NCBI RefSeq assembly: GCF_009882985.1
Contig: NZ_WTUZ01000040.1
Span: forward strand, 620,001 to 684,000
Source: Paenibacillus silvestris
GTDB taxonomy: Bacteria > Bacillota > Bacilli > Paenibacillales > NBRC-103111
Reading direction: 5' to 3'
Length of the DNA stretch: 64,000 nt
The notes under the pieces are model-generated. The model searched no databases. It was given only the letters and a program-made list of their open reading frames with translations, and had not been told where the DNA came from. Made by a program: the position numbers and the translations under genes. Of this stretch, positions 15,614 to 24,238 are shown piece after piece. Within the stretch, counting starts at the first letter, position 1, and each line of letters opens with the position of its first letter.

Positions 15614-16792
15614 TTATTCGTAGTTAAGCTGAAGCTTGCCAGCGGCCTGCTTCGCCAAACTGCGTGCTTCCTCGGTAGTTTCCCCACTGCTAAGCGCAAC
15701 CGCCATGCGGCGGCCGACTTTTGTCTCGGGCTTACCAAAGACGCGAACTTGCGTATTCGGAACGGACAACGCTTCTTCTAGCCCGCTGATTGTGTATGCC
15801 ACTTGCTCGCGATCTGCTTTGAGCGTGTAGCTTGCGCCTGGCGTTAAAAGGCGAATGCCCGTGATCGGCAATCCAAGAATCGCTCTTGCGTGCAGAGCAA
15901 ATTCGCTCAGATCCTGCGTCGCCATAGTAACCATACCCGTATCATGAGGACGAGGTGAAACTTCACTGAAGTACACGCCATCTTTGGTCAAAAATAACTC
16001 AACGCCATAGATGCCATAGCCGCCAAGTGCGTCTGTAATCGTTTTGGCCATATGCTGCGCATCAAGAATTTGCTGTGCCGACATTGCGTGCGGCTGCCAG
16101 GATTCGATGTAATCCCCATCTTTTTGGATGTGGCCGATTGGCTCACAATAGGTCGTTCCGGATACGGAACGAACCGTCAACAGCGTTATTTCGGACTCGA
16201 AATGAATGAATTCTTCAACAATGACGCGAGCGTTTTTGGCACGTCCGCCTTCCATTGCGATATTCCATGATTGTTCCACATTCTCAGGCGTCCGGCACAC
16301 ACTTTGACCTTTGCCAGAAGAGCTCATAATTGGCTTAATAACACAAGGCGTACCGATCTCAGCAACAGCAGCATGCAGCTCTTCAAGACTGTTTGCAAAA
16401 GCATATTTGGCTGTTCTCAGCTCAAGTGTTTCGGATGCGAGCCGGCGAATACCTTCCCGATCCATTGTTAATCGAGAAGCTGTTGCTGTTGGAATTACAC
16501 GATAGCCCTCTTTCTCAAGTTCGACAAGAACGGGAGTGGCAATGGCTTCAATTTCAGGTACGATGAGATCTGGACGCTCTTGCTCGATCAACACTCTAAG
16601 CTGCTCTCCATCTAGCATATTGATCACATGGCTGCGATGCGCGACTTGCATAGCTGGAGCATTCGCGTAGCGATCCACGGCAATCGTCTCAATCCCTAGA
16701 CGCTGTGCTTCGATGACGACTTCTTTCCCAAGCTCTCCTGATCCCAGCAGCATAATTTTCTTCGCTTTATTTGATAATGGTGCACCGTACAT
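15614..16792 (-). CDS. purT: Formate-dependent GAR transformylase PurT
   Basis: Phosphoribosylglycinamide formyltransferase 2, which makes formyl-GAR in purine synthesis from formate and ATP. The 392 residues match the family. Seen: [17 protein letters not shown] (N-terminal Rossmann-like), [21 protein letters not shown] (split ~40-60), [12 protein letters not shown], the ATP-grasp segment [30 protein letters not shown], and [16 protein letters not shown], which carries the metal-binding acidic residues. The ATG at 16792 follows AAGGGGGAAATC. No PurR box or purine riboswitch was seen upstream. Cotranscription with the thioesterase is likely. Confidence 0.95.
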   Translation of the reverse strand: MYGAPLSNKAKKIMLLGSGELGKEVVIEAQRLGIETIAVDRYANAPAMQVAHRSHVINMLDGEQLRVLIEQERPDLIVPEIEAIATPVLVELEKEGYRVIPTATASRLTMDREGIRRLASETLELRTAKYAFANSLEELHAAVAEIGTPCVIKPIMSSSGKGQSVCRTPENVEQSWNIAMEGGRAKNARVIVEEFIHFESEITLLTVRSVSGTTYCEPIGHIQKDGDYIESWQPHAMSAQQILDAQHMAKTITDALGGYGIYGVELFLTKDGVYFSEVSPRPHDTGMVTMATQDLSEFALHARAILGLPITGIRLLTPGASYTLKADREQVAYTISGLEEALSVPNTQVRVFGKPETKVGRRMAVALSSGETTEEARSLAKQAAGKLQLNYE

Positions 16793-16946
16793 GAAATGAT
16801 TTCCCCCTTAATGTTTTCCAAACGGAAGTAAACTTATAACAGCAAATGGATATGTATGTAAATAAACATAACAAGAATGGTATTAACAGGGTAAATAGCC
16901 AGCAATCCTGTGCAAATACCCTGATCTATTGTAAAGGATTTCGACA

Positions 16947-18863
16947 TTAAAAGATAGATTTCAGCAAAAGTTTGCGTAAAATCGGGACGAGCTGCTCGGT
17001 TAATTCCTCCACACGAGGCACAACAATGCTGCTTCGGCCGTACATATTGCGCATCGCAGCCCGTTCTGTCTCATGAACGGTTCCCCCGCTCGCCAAAAAG
17101 ATTGAAATGACCTCGATACCCAGCCTGCGTGCTCGCATGACAGCTTCGTAGGTATCCAGAATGCCTACGTCGTTATAATTTGCTGCGGACGGCTCTCCAT
17201 CCGAGAACACGAGGAGGATGCGCTGCCGCTCAGCACGCCGCAGCAAGCGCTCTGTCATACAGCGAATCGCGAAGCCGTCGCGATTATCCTGCTGCGGCTC
17301 CAGCTGCATCAGAGCCGCGCCGCTTCCAGAAGCCAGCGAGGAGCCGAAGCCCACAGCAACCTGGAACAGGTTAGGTGCTTCGTGCTCCGTAACGCGGTCC
17401 GCGTCCTCCCAGAATCCCACGATTTCATGGGGGATTCGCAAGGACTGGAGGGTCTCGTGAAATAACACGAGACCCAGCTTGGTTTCGTCCATTTTGTCGT
17501 ACATGGACGCGGAGCAGTCGACGAGCAGCGCGAATGCTGCGTCGAGCTGCGGGACCGGCGCGCGCTTCTTATAGAAGAGGCGCGGCATCTCTTGCGTGAA
17601 GGCTCGCGTCAGCCGCTTATCGAGCCGGCCGAACAGGCGATCGCCGCGCGGGGCGATCCGCTTCTGCTCCAGTGTGCGCCTAATCGCACGCTGCAAAGGC
17701 TTCGCGAGCGGCGCTGCGCGCTCGCTCAGGCGCCTGAAGGCGGCCTCCTGCGCAGCAGTTGGCCGCTCAGGCGCCAGCCAAGTCGCCGTCGCGAACGCGG
17801 CGACATCGCCCTCCCCGTGCCCCGCAGCAGCGGGCACGGCAGCCTGCTGGCGCCGCTCGCCGGAGGCGGCGCCGGTGCGCTGGGCGCGCAGCGAGCGCCC
17901 CTGGACGATGGCGAGCGCCTGATCGGCAGCGTCGCCCTCGCGGGGCGCAGACCCAAGCGCGGCTGTGCGTGAGCCGCGCTCCAGCTCGAACCGCAGCAGC
18001 CCCGGGCTGCGGTCGCTGCTTTCGCGGTGCCAGGTCGGCAGACGCTCCTGGCCCGGCAATTGACGCTCCCCCTCTTGCTCGGGGAGCACATCTTCATTGG
18101 CGAGCCGCTTCGCGCGCTTGAGCTCGCCTTGATACCCCGCGGGCAGCGGCTCTGCCACGCCGCCTCCTGGCTGCATCCAGAAATAAGCGGAGCTCGCATC
18201 TCTGTCCAGCCAATACGCCAGCGCGTCTACCATTGCCTCGCAACTGGCGGCTACCTGCGCTGTATGTTCCGCTTCCTCGATACCCTCTAGAATCGGATAT
18301 AACGGCGTTAGCCGAGCCGTCAGCCCTACACTTTCAGCTGCGCTCCACTCCGCCCCGGTAAACCAGCCGTAGATCAGTAAAATAACAGCATCAGCTAGTT
18401 CTCCCTTGCTCAGATGCGTTCTTAGCTTATGTCCGAAATAAGCCCCGTAGATACGGTGCCTCTGTGCAAATACACGCTTTGTCCCTGGTCTCCGGGCACG
18501 ACAAATTCGTTCCAGCCGCATATCTTCACACAAGGCAAAAAGGGAGTTCGCCAGCTTAGGAAGTGAAGATCGCTGACTGTTTTTGAGGTACGTCTTCACC
18601 GCGTCAGCGCTGGTAAACCATGCTGTTCCAATGCCTCGGAGGTATACATCGCTTTTCATCCCTGAAGCTTTATCCTGTGGCGGATAATCCCACCAGAACT
18701 GGCTCACTGTCATGCGCGCCAAGCTCTCATCATAATCAGCGTGAAAAGCTGCTTCCACCTCAAGTTCCTTGCGTTTCGTGAACATCCGAGCCAAATCCAC
18801 CAACTGCATTTGCAGCATAGCGTCTATTTTATCCTCAAGCATACTGATTTTTCCTACAAACAT
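16947..18863 (-). CDS. VWA-domain protein, YojO-like (partner of MoxR ATPase)
   Basis: A 638-residue cytoplasmic protein with a C-terminal von Willebrand A domain. The MIDAS metal motif is DCSAS (residues 449-453), with a later conserved SDGEP near residue 555. The N-terminal ~230 residues are helical and contain DYPPQDKASGMKSDVYLRG, as in YojO/NorD-type proteins. The middle (~240-420) is a low-complexity, charged Arg/Ala/Glu-rich linker encoded by very GC-rich DNA. It begins 4 bases after the MoxR gene, so the two work together. Such MoxR-VWA pairs are thought to act as chaperones that remodel or metallate partner proteins; the client is unknown. Confidence 0.85.
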   Translation of the reverse strand: MFVGKISMLEDKIDAMLQMQLVDLARMFTKRKELEVEAAFHADYDESLARMTVSQFWWDYPPQDKASGMKSDVYLRGIGTAWFTSADAVKTYLKNSQRSSLPKLANSLFALCEDMRLERICRARRPGTKRVFAQRHRIYGAYFGHKLRTHLSKGELADAVILLIYGWFTGAEWSAAESVGLTARLTPLYPILEGIEEAEHTAQVAASCEAMVDALAYWLDRDASSAYFWMQPGGGVAEPLPAGYQGELKRAKRLANEDVLPEQEGERQLPGQERLPTWHRESSDRSPGLLRFELERGSRTAALGSAPREGDAADQALAIVQGRSLRAQRTGAASGERRQQAAVPAAAGHGEGDVAAFATATWLAPERPTAAQEAAFRRLSERAAPLAKPLQRAIRRTLEQKRIAPRGDRLFGRLDKRLTRAFTQEMPRLFYKKRAPVPQLDAAFALLVDCSASMYDKMDETKLGLVLFHETLQSLRIPHEIVGFWEDADRVTEHEAPNLFQVAVGFGSSLASGSGAALMQLEPQQDNRDGFAIRCMTERLLRRAERQRILLVFSDGEPSAANYNDVGILDTYEAVMRARRLGIEVISIFLASGGTVHETERAAMRNMYGRSSIVVPRVEELTEQLVPILRKLLLKSIF

Positions 18864-18867
18864 AGGT

Positions 18868-19749
18868 TTAAAATAACGTTTCTGCCGTGTTGATCACGGC
18901 TGCACGTTCCCTTTCATCCTCCAGCTTGTCCGCAATCGCTCGGGCCACGGCTCGCATCGGAGGAATATAAGCTGTAAGATCACACGCATCGAGCAGCGCC
19001 CGTATTGACCCCGCTTCATCAGGCAATTGCCCCATCTCAATCAGGGTTACCAGATCAGCCGACAGCTGCACATAAGTTCTCAAAAGCTTGTCATCATGCA
19101 AAACAGACTTGCTCTTCAAAAGCTTGTACAAAGCTTCCCCTTGCAAATAAGGGATATCGACCGTCACAAACCTATTTTTCAATGCTTCGTTCAAAGGCAC
19201 TGTTCCCATGTATCCTTCATTAATCGCAGCTACGACTCTGAAATCAGGATGAGCGGTGATAACTTCCCCGGTAAATGGATTCGTAATTGATCTCCGATAA
19301 TCCAATACACCATTGATGAGTGACAATGTCTCTGGTTTCGCCATATTAATTTCGTCTATGTATAGAAAATGTCCCTTCGTCATCGCTTTCATGATCGGCC
19401 CAGGGATAAAAACTATCTGCGAATGCCCCTGTTCGTCATGCGATAACGTTTTGAACCCAAGCAAAGCTTCGGCATCCAAATCGGTTGAGCAATTCACGGC
19501 ATGCATCGGTTGATTGAAAATTGCCGAAACATGCTCGGCAAGCTTCGTTTTTCCCGAACCCGTTGGGCCCTTGAGCAGCACATTTTTACCTAAATATAGT
19601 GCAATAATGGTATCGACCAAAATATCTTCACGAGGCGCCTCAAAAGCAGCTGCTCCGATTAAGTTTGCATCCTCTGTGTTCGCGTTCATTTGTTCTCTCT
19701 TTTGTTCCAGCTGCTCTCGGATCTCTTGCGGTATGGCTTCTGTCAACAT
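18868..19749 (-). CDS. MoxR-type AAA+ ATPase, YojN-like
   Basis: A 293-residue AAA+ ATPase of the MoxR/CbbQ/NirQ family. Walker A GPTGSGKTK (residues 61-69), Walker B FLYIDEINM (128-136), a sensor-1 region VVAAINEGY, and an arginine-finger-like ALKNRFVTVDIPY are visible. The LLGFKTLSHDE insertion and NPFTGE loop are typical of this subgroup. It lies immediately upstream of the VWA gene with 4 bases between. The usual role is ATP-driven remodelling of a client protein together with the VWA partner. Confidence 0.9.
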   Translation of the reverse strand: MLTEAIPQEIREQLEQKREQMNANTEDANLIGAAAFEAPREDILVDTIIALYLGKNVLLKGPTGSGKTKLAEHVSAIFNQPMHAVNCSTDLDAEALLGFKTLSHDEQGHSQIVFIPGPIMKAMTKGHFLYIDEINMAKPETLSLINGVLDYRRSITNPFTGEVITAHPDFRVVAAINEGYMGTVPLNEALKNRFVTVDIPYLQGEALYKLLKSKSVLHDDKLLRTYVQLSADLVTLIEMGQLPDEAGSIRALLDACDLTAYIPPMRAVARAIADKLEDERERAAVINTAETLF

Positions 19750-19822
19750 ATCTTCTGATGTTCCTCTCCTGATTCCTTTGTCCTTTAACTATTTATCAGG
19801 AAAGCTTAGGTTGTCAAGCCTT

Positions 19823-20056
19823 TCAAGGCAGCCACGGTTCTTCAATAACCGAATGTGAGTAGAAAGCCATCGCTTCTCCACATTTGGGGCAGCTTGGCTT
19901 GGAAGACGACTCGTTGTACAGCTGTGCCAATGCATAGGAGGTCTCACTATTTATTGCTTGAATGACATCATCCGGATGCACATAATCGCATTGGCGTGAG
20001 CTGCAGTAGGCTCGGACTTTAAATTTACTGCTCATTTTTGTGCTTTGACGTGTCAT
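19823..20056 (-). CDS. Small zinc-ribbon-like protein
   Basis: 77 residues with CSSRQC near position 18 and CPKCGEAM near position 56. Two cysteine pairs separated by ~38 residues could bind one zinc ion. It has no membrane segment. An alternative ATG at 20035 would shorten it by seven residues; neither start has an ideal ribosome site, AGGTG being ~12 bases upstream of the first. I do not recognise the family. It precedes the MoxR gene on the same strand but with a ~70-base gap. Confidence 0.6.
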   Translation of the reverse strand: MTRQSTKMSSKFKVRAYCSSRQCDYVHPDDVIQAINSETSYALAQLYNESSSKPSCPKCGEAMAFYSHSVIEEPWLP

Positions 20057-20130
20057 GCCTGTAGATCACACCTTTATGTTGAAACATCATCATACTCCTT
20101 TTTCTAATGGGATCATGTCAAATCCTATGC

Positions 20131-20156
20131 CAAAACCCCCAGCGGGAGGCTGAGGG
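20131..20156 (-). terminator. Terminator after the YhcN-like gene
   Basis: On the minus strand, CCCTCAGC, loop CTCCC, GCTGGGGG, then TTTTGG. It lies 35 bases beyond the lipoprotein stop. Confidence 0.65.
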
Positions 20157-20190
20157 AGATAGGTGAACCTTGAGCGCCTAGAGTCTTCTC

Positions 20191-20898
20191 TTAAGGCAGC
20201 TCGTTTCTTTGGCCTGTGGAATAGCTCGGGAAAGCGTACTGGATCATCGTGTTAAACTCGTTAAGATACGTATCCATGTGTTTATTGTTTTGCTGCTGAC
20301 CATCGTAATACATCATGCGATTCACGAAATGCGGATTCGTAGATATGAAAATATTTGCTTCTGGATAAATCCGAGTCAGCAGATTCCTTATGGCGTTGGC
20401 GCTTTCTGCCGGCAGAGGCTTGGCGGAGAGCCAGTCCATCTGAGCTCCCGCTCCAGAACCGAATAAACCCGCCCCGCTCTCGGGGTCATTGGTTTTACTA
20501 AGCATCTTCATGCCATCGTCACCCACGCCCATGGCTTGCATCCCACCCATATCGACAGCCACATAAATATTGTTATCCGTAATCGCTACAGCCGTGTTCC
20601 CAAGGTGAGCCGCCTGAATGACGCCATCGGCTAAATCCCGGTTCATCGTTAAGTGCGTATTCGTGTGTGCTTTTACGTTATCAAGCGTAGTCGGTTGCAT
20701 GGATGGCAGTGGTGATTGATTGACACTTTTGGCACCTAGTGTAGGATTCTCATTGTTCCTGAGACTCGTATCCCATGCACCAGCATTCGGGTTAGAGGAA
20801 CTTGCTCCTGCATGATTGTTCGGACTTGCAGCTGAACAGCCTGCTGCTGTGGCAATTAGTACAACCGAAACTGTAAGTTGGATCAACGTTTTTTTCAT
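20191..20898 (-). CDS. YhcN/YlaJ-type sporulation lipoprotein
   Basis: A 235-residue lipoprotein: signal peptide with a basic start (MKKTLIQL), hydrophobic core and lipobox ATAAGC ending at Cys ~21. The mature region has a disordered Asn/Ser/Gly-rich stretch, then NRDLADGVIQAAHLGNTAVAI split over ~90-110 and ITDNNIYVAVDM, followed by a helix and RIYPEANIFISTNPHFVNRM, which fits the YhcN/YlaJ spore-cortex lipoprotein family. The ATG at 20898 with GGGGGGAG upstream is preferred over longer readings. It lies 22 bases after a 52-residue gene, probably one operon expressed in sporulation (inference from family). Confidence 0.82.
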   Translation of the reverse strand: MKKTLIQLTVSVVLIATAAGCSAASPNNHAGASSSNPNAGAWDTSLRNNENPTLGAKSVNQSPLPSMQPTTLDNVKAHTNTHLTMNRDLADGVIQAAHLGNTAVAITDNNIYVAVDMGGMQAMGVGDDGMKMLSKTNDPESGAGLFGSGAGAQMDWLSAKPLPAESANAIRNLLTRIYPEANIFISTNPHFVNRMMYYDGQQQNNKHMDTYLNEFNTMIQYAFPSYSTGQRNELP

Positions 20899-20920
20899 AA
20901 AAAGCTCCCCCCTTTTTTCT

Positions 20921-21079
20921 TTACTTCTTGCCATTTTCCTTCGCTTCTGGTGTGTAAGCAATCAAGGAGACTTCATAACCTAATTGTTCCCTCATTCGGG
21001 ATTCTAATTTGCGGAGATCCTCCAGCAGGTCCTCATGCGGCCCTAAGTTTGCGAATTGATAAGCATTTATGCTCATCAT
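20921..21079 (-). CDS. Small protein, 52 residues, unknown
   Basis: Encodes MMSINAYQFANLGP then EDLLEDLRKLESRMREQLG and EVSLIAYTPEAKENGKK. It has a strong ribosome site (GGAAGGAGG, 6 bases before ATG at 21079) and a clean stop. A charged amphipathic helix occupies residues ~16-33. It is soluble and has no cysteines. It lies 22 bases upstream of the YhcN-like lipoprotein, suggesting a two-gene operon. Function unknown. Confidence 0.7.
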   Translation of the reverse strand: MMSINAYQFANLGPHEDLLEDLRKLESRMREQLGYEVSLIAYTPEAKENGKK

Positions 21080-21200
21080 TTACATCCTCCTTCCTGAAAA
21101 ATAACGATTAGCTTTAATATGGTCATTTATCCCCATTTTTACTAATAGCTTCAACAAAATCATCGTATTGAACTTATTCTTTCCGCCAAACACAGAAACA

Positions 21201-21380
21201 AGAGAACTACGGGGCGTTATTTCACTGAATTCAGTCCTTTTAACTGCCAGCGGCAACTACAGTCCCTTATTTGAGCGAAATTCATCCTTTTTGGCGAAAA
21301 AGTAATAGATAACGGACCATAGTTCCCATTCACTAGGAAAAACGCTTTATTCGGCGAAATTATGTACCACAGTTCCCTAG
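21201..21380. repeat. Dispersed four-unit palindromic repeat, copy B
   Basis: Plus-strand units GAACTACGGGGCGTTATTT (from 21204) and CAACTACAGTCCCTTATTT (from 21254); minus-strand units GGGAACTATGGTCCGTTATC (21327-21308) and AGGGAACTGTGGTACATAAT (21378-21359). Each like-oriented pair is ~50 bases apart. Same layout as copies at 5951-6132 and 54257-54437. Confidence 0.85.
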
Positions 21381-21397
21381 ACCCACGCATATGCAAC

Positions 21398-21441
21398 AAA
21401 AAAAGCCCGTCGCCAATTGATTCATTGGCAAACAGGCTTTT
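21398..21441 (-). terminator. Terminator after the 161-residue gene
   Basis: On the minus strand, AAGCCTGTTTGCCAAT, a short loop, ATTGGCGACGGGCTT, then seven Ts. It begins right after the stop codon of the gene at 21449. Confidence 0.85.
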
Positions 21442-21448
21442 CAACTTC

Positions 21449-21934
21449 CTAGTCGTCTTTCTTACGCGTTTCATCCAATTCTTCAAGCAATTTGCGAACC
21501 GCATCCGGGTCGGCCGATCCGCTTTCTTTAAAAGCTCTTAGCTTATTCAGCAAATCGGCTGCGATAGCTTCATCCTCTGACTGCTCCGCTTCATGTGCGG
21601 GATCGAACCAGATGTAGAAACCTTCTGGCCCATTGCGCAAGAAAGCTTTCCGCCAAAATTCTGGATATGCATAGCCCTGCTCACCAAAAATCATGCCGAG
21701 CACATCATCGCTGTCAATCGGCAGCAAATAATGAAATGACTCCGGTTCTCCGGTACTTGTAAAATCACGGTGCATATAAGCATAATGAAGATAATGCTCA
21801 CCTGTCTCCGCATCTTTGGAAACCTCATACAGATCCAGCTCCGTTTGGAGCAGTTCTTTGACAGGAACAATCCGTGAGGCAATGGTTTCAGCGGAAATCT
21901 TTTGATGATGAATGAAGGATGCTTCTTGTTCCAT
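21449..21934 (-). CDS. Uncharacterised acidic cytoplasmic protein
   Basis: 161 residues, acidic, no signal peptide or membrane segment. Visible blocks: an N-terminal helix, ETGEHYLHYAYMHRDF, ESFHYLLPIDSDDVLGMIFGE, and EFWRKAFLRNGPEGFYIWFDPA (split ~90-112), then a helical acidic tail ending LLEELDETRKKDD. I do not recognise a named family. The start is supported by GAGGTGAG upstream of the ATG at 21934 and the end by a strong terminator. Confidence 0.7.
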   Translation of the reverse strand: MEQEASFIHHQKISAETIASRIVPVKELLQTELDLYEVSKDAETGEHYLHYAYMHRDFTSTGEPESFHYLLPIDSDDVLGMIFGEQGYAYPEFWRKAFLRNGPEGFYIWFDPAHEAEQSEDEAIAADLLNKLRAFKESGSADPDAVRKLLEELDETRKKDD

Positions 21935-21996
21935 GTAAACTCACCTCTTTCCTTACCTCGACTATCTTTCGATTTGTTTAGCTGACTAACATTAGG

Positions 21997-22632
21997 TTAT
22001 GAGTCTGATCTACGAGTTGATTCCATGATCGCATTGCGCAAAGAGCGTTTAGGCAGCTTCCATTTATAAAACACGGATAACATTCTCAAAATGACGATAA
22101 GTGCAAAAAGCACGGAAATCTGCCAAGCTCCCTGCGACCAGCCCAAACCAACCAACGCACCCGCCAACATGCCCCATACCGCATAAATTTCGTCCTTCAA
22201 CACAAGCGGCTTACGACCCGCGAGCACATCTCGGACCATCCCGCCGCCAATTCCTGTTAAAACAGCAGCCACAATGACAGCACTAAGCGGATGCCCCATA
22301 TTCGTTGCATAGAACGCACCTTGAATAGAGAAAGCTGCCAAGCCTATAGCGTCAAAGAAAGCTTCCCACGTCTTCCACACCCGAATGTATTTGACCGGCA
22401 TCAGGAAGACCAAGGTCATAGCAAATAACGCAATTTGAAAATATAACCCTTGCTCCCACAGCAAGACAACCGGTTTGCCAATTAGCAAATTCCGAATGAC
22501 ACCACCGCCGAATGCTGTTACAAGCCCTAGAACGTAGACCCCTAGAATATCATAATCCTCTTCCATCGCAACAATCGCTCCACTCACTGCGAAGGCGATC
22601 GTTCCGATGATACTAAACAACTCCCAATTCAC
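21997..22632 (-). CDS. TRIC / UPF0126 (YadS-type) cation channel family protein
   Basis: A 211-residue membrane protein with two repeats of about three helices. The duplicated motif GGGVIRNLLIGKPV (residues ~42-55) and GGGMVRDVLAGRKP (~128-141) is the hallmark of the bacterial trimeric intracellular cation channel (UPF0126) family, where the GGG kink lines the K+ pore. A seventh hydrophobic segment follows near 165-185. It is followed at a distance of 16 bases by the oxidoreductase upstream on the same strand, so the two are probably cotranscribed. Confidence 0.9.
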   Translation of the reverse strand: MNWELFSIIGTIAFAVSGAIVAMEEDYDILGVYVLGLVTAFGGGVIRNLLIGKPVVLLWEQGLYFQIALFAMTLVFLMPVKYIRVWKTWEAFFDAIGLAAFSIQGAFYATNMGHPLSAVIVAAVLTGIGGGMVRDVLAGRKPLVLKDEIYAVWGMLAGALVGLGWSQGAWQISVLFALIVILRMLSVFYKWKLPKRSLRNAIMESTRRSDS

Positions 22633-22648
22633 TTGCTGCAGCCCCTGT

Positions 22649-23725
22649 CTACTCGATGTCCCAGTTCAATTTCACTTCATTGCCGGTTTGTGAGGATTGG
22701 TAAATCGCATCTAGAATTAAATTATTCGTATAACCCGTCATGACGGAGGTAATTGGTTGTTGACCGCTTTCGATACAGGATAGGAAATGTCTCATCATAC
22801 GTACACGAGGTCCTTCATCCAGCTCGGGTATCGTCAGATCCACATCAGCTTGGCGGTCAAATATTTCCGCTAGCAGCTTCCCTTTATTGCCACGGATCGA
22901 AGCGCCTCCTTCGGAACCAAGGAGATGAACATAAGGCTGACTATCTGTTTCAATAAGGGCAGCCCAGCTTACATCGAGCGATAGGGTAGCACCATTATCT
23001 AGTTTAATTAACGCTGTAGCCAAATCTTCTACATCATATTGCCCATCCCAGTTCGGTGTCCCCCAGGAGCCGATCCCCTTTTTGCGCGGACCAAACTCCG
23101 CATAGGTTGCCCCATAAACCGAAACCGGCTTCGGATTCCCCATCAAGTAGAGCGATAAGTCTAACATATGTACACCTAGATCAATCAAGGGGCCGCCGCC
23201 GGATTTCCCCATCTGTGTAAACCAAGTTCCCCAGCCAGGAATGCCTTTGCGTCTCATCCAGCCTGCTTTGGCATGATAAATATGGCCTAGCGCGCCTTTG
23301 TCAACCTGTTGTTTGACAGCCTGAGACAGGACCTCCCACCGCAATTGGTGCGGAATCATCAACACTTTACCGGCCTTACGCTCTGCTTCTACAATTTGTC
23401 TAGCCGATTCGAGATTGATTGCCATAGGCTTCTCCAGCATGACATGTTTGCCCGCTTCTAACGCTTGGATGGCAATAGGCGCATGCCATTCATTGGATAC
23501 AGCAATAACTACCGCATCAATGCTTGGATCAGCAAGCAGCTTGTCCGTACTCTCATATACCCGCTCAATGTTATGTTCCTTGGCTCTAGCTTCTGCAAGT
23601 GGTAAGTACACATCTGTTACCGCGGCAATTTCTGCTTCCGGCACTTTTTTCAGCACTTCCATATGTACATTTCCGATGTTTCCGGAACCGATAATACCGA
23701 TGCGGATTGGTTTTCTTTCTGTCAT
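22649..23725 (-). CDS. Gfo/Idh/MocA family oxidoreductase
   Basis: NAD(P)-dependent sugar/inositol-type dehydrogenase, 358 residues. N-terminal Rossmann fold with IGIIGSGNIGNVHMEVLKK split over ~7-25, then VIAVSNEWHAP, the catalytic Lys in HVMLEKPMA, and the C-terminal alpha/beta domain with GGGPLIDLGVHMLDLSLYLMG (split), including the conserved Asp/His. Substrate unknown. The ATG at 23725 is chosen for its GGGGGG site; a longer reading to 23821 lacks one. It has its own promoter just upstream and leads the operon with the TRIC gene. Confidence 0.9.
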   Translation of the reverse strand: MTERKPIRIGIIGSGNIGNVHMEVLKKVPEAEIAAVTDVYLPLAEARAKEHNIERVYESTDKLLADPSIDAVVIAVSNEWHAPIAIQALEAGKHVMLEKPMAINLESARQIVEAERKAGKVLMIPHQLRWEVLSQAVKQQVDKGALGHIYHAKAGWMRRKGIPGWGTWFTQMGKSGGGPLIDLGVHMLDLSLYLMGNPKPVSVYGATYAEFGPRKKGIGSWGTPNWDGQYDVEDLATALIKLDNGATLSLDVSWAALIETDSQPYVHLLGSEGGASIRGNKGKLLAEIFDRQADVDLTIPELDEGPRVRMMRHFLSCIESGQQPITSVMTGYTNNLILDAIYQSSQTGNEVKLNWDIE

Positions 23726-23764
23726 TTGAATCCCCCCAAAACATGTTTGATTACAATCTTTCTT

Positions 23765-23793
23765 ATTATAATTGTGCTTATCTTTCCCCGCAA
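23765..23793 (-). promoter_or_regulatory. Putative promoter of the Gfo/Idh/MocA gene
   Basis: On the minus strand, TTGCGG (23793-23788), 17 bases, TATAAT (23770-23765). The -10 is perfect and the -35 matches four of six positions. Confidence 0.55.
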
Positions 23794-24016
23794 CCGCTAA
23801 TCTATCGCTCAGACTCGTCATTTGTAGACAGGTATCCCGATTAATTTAAAAAGTTATTCGAGGAACTAGCCCTCTCTTGCTATTCTTTACATATAATAAG
23901 ATACTAAAACTTTTTTAATAGTTTGTCTCAAACATACCTAACATTTGAAATGTATCCTAAGTAGGGTAGACCAGCTGGTACATTTGCCAGATGGAAGACG
24001 TGAAGGAGGACTTAAC

Positions 24017-24238
24017 ATGCAAGCAGTTACCATTAAATTCAAAAACAAATCCATTCCCGTACTTAATTTCACACATCGTAGTTCACATATGGAATTGTTA
24101 TCCAGTAAGCTTAAGGAATTTGAACTGCATTTTGAATTCCGCCGCAAATTAAAAATGATCTCGCTCATCGAGATCATTGGTGATGTCGCTATTTTTAAGT
24201 ATAACGACGGCACAAAATTGTATTTGGAAGTTTCTTAA
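24017..24238 (+). CDS. Small conserved-looking protein, 73 residues, unknown
   Basis: Starts MQAVTIKFKNKSIPV at an ATG with AAGGAGG 7 bases upstream; a longer upstream reading lacks a good site. Basic N-terminal half and beta-strand-rich end (IGDVAIFKYNDGTKLYLEV). No membrane segment. Its stop overlaps the convergent kapB stop by 4 bases. I do not recognise the family. Confidence 0.65.
   Translation: MQAVTIKFKNKSIPVLNFTHRSSHMELLSSKLKEFELHFEFRRKLKMISLIEIIGDVAIFKYNDGTKLYLEVS

Larger units (their letters stand above)
21080..21448. other. Intergenic region of ~370 bases
   Basis: Contains, from left, the ribosome site and leader of the 52-residue gene, the dispersed repeat copy B (21201-21380) and a terminator (21398-21441). 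No coding potential beyond shadow frames was seen. Confidence 0.7.

Noticed and set aside
16793-16946. Purine riboswitch or PurR box upstream of purT
   Set aside because: Neither the three-way-junction core nor a clear CCGAAC-type box was found; only a short TTCC/GGAA dyad near the start.
17726-18199. 157-residue open frame on the minus strand in a second frame
   Set aside because: Lies inside the VWA gene's GC-rich linker in another frame; Arg/Ser/Ala/Pro-rich composition typical of frame shadows.
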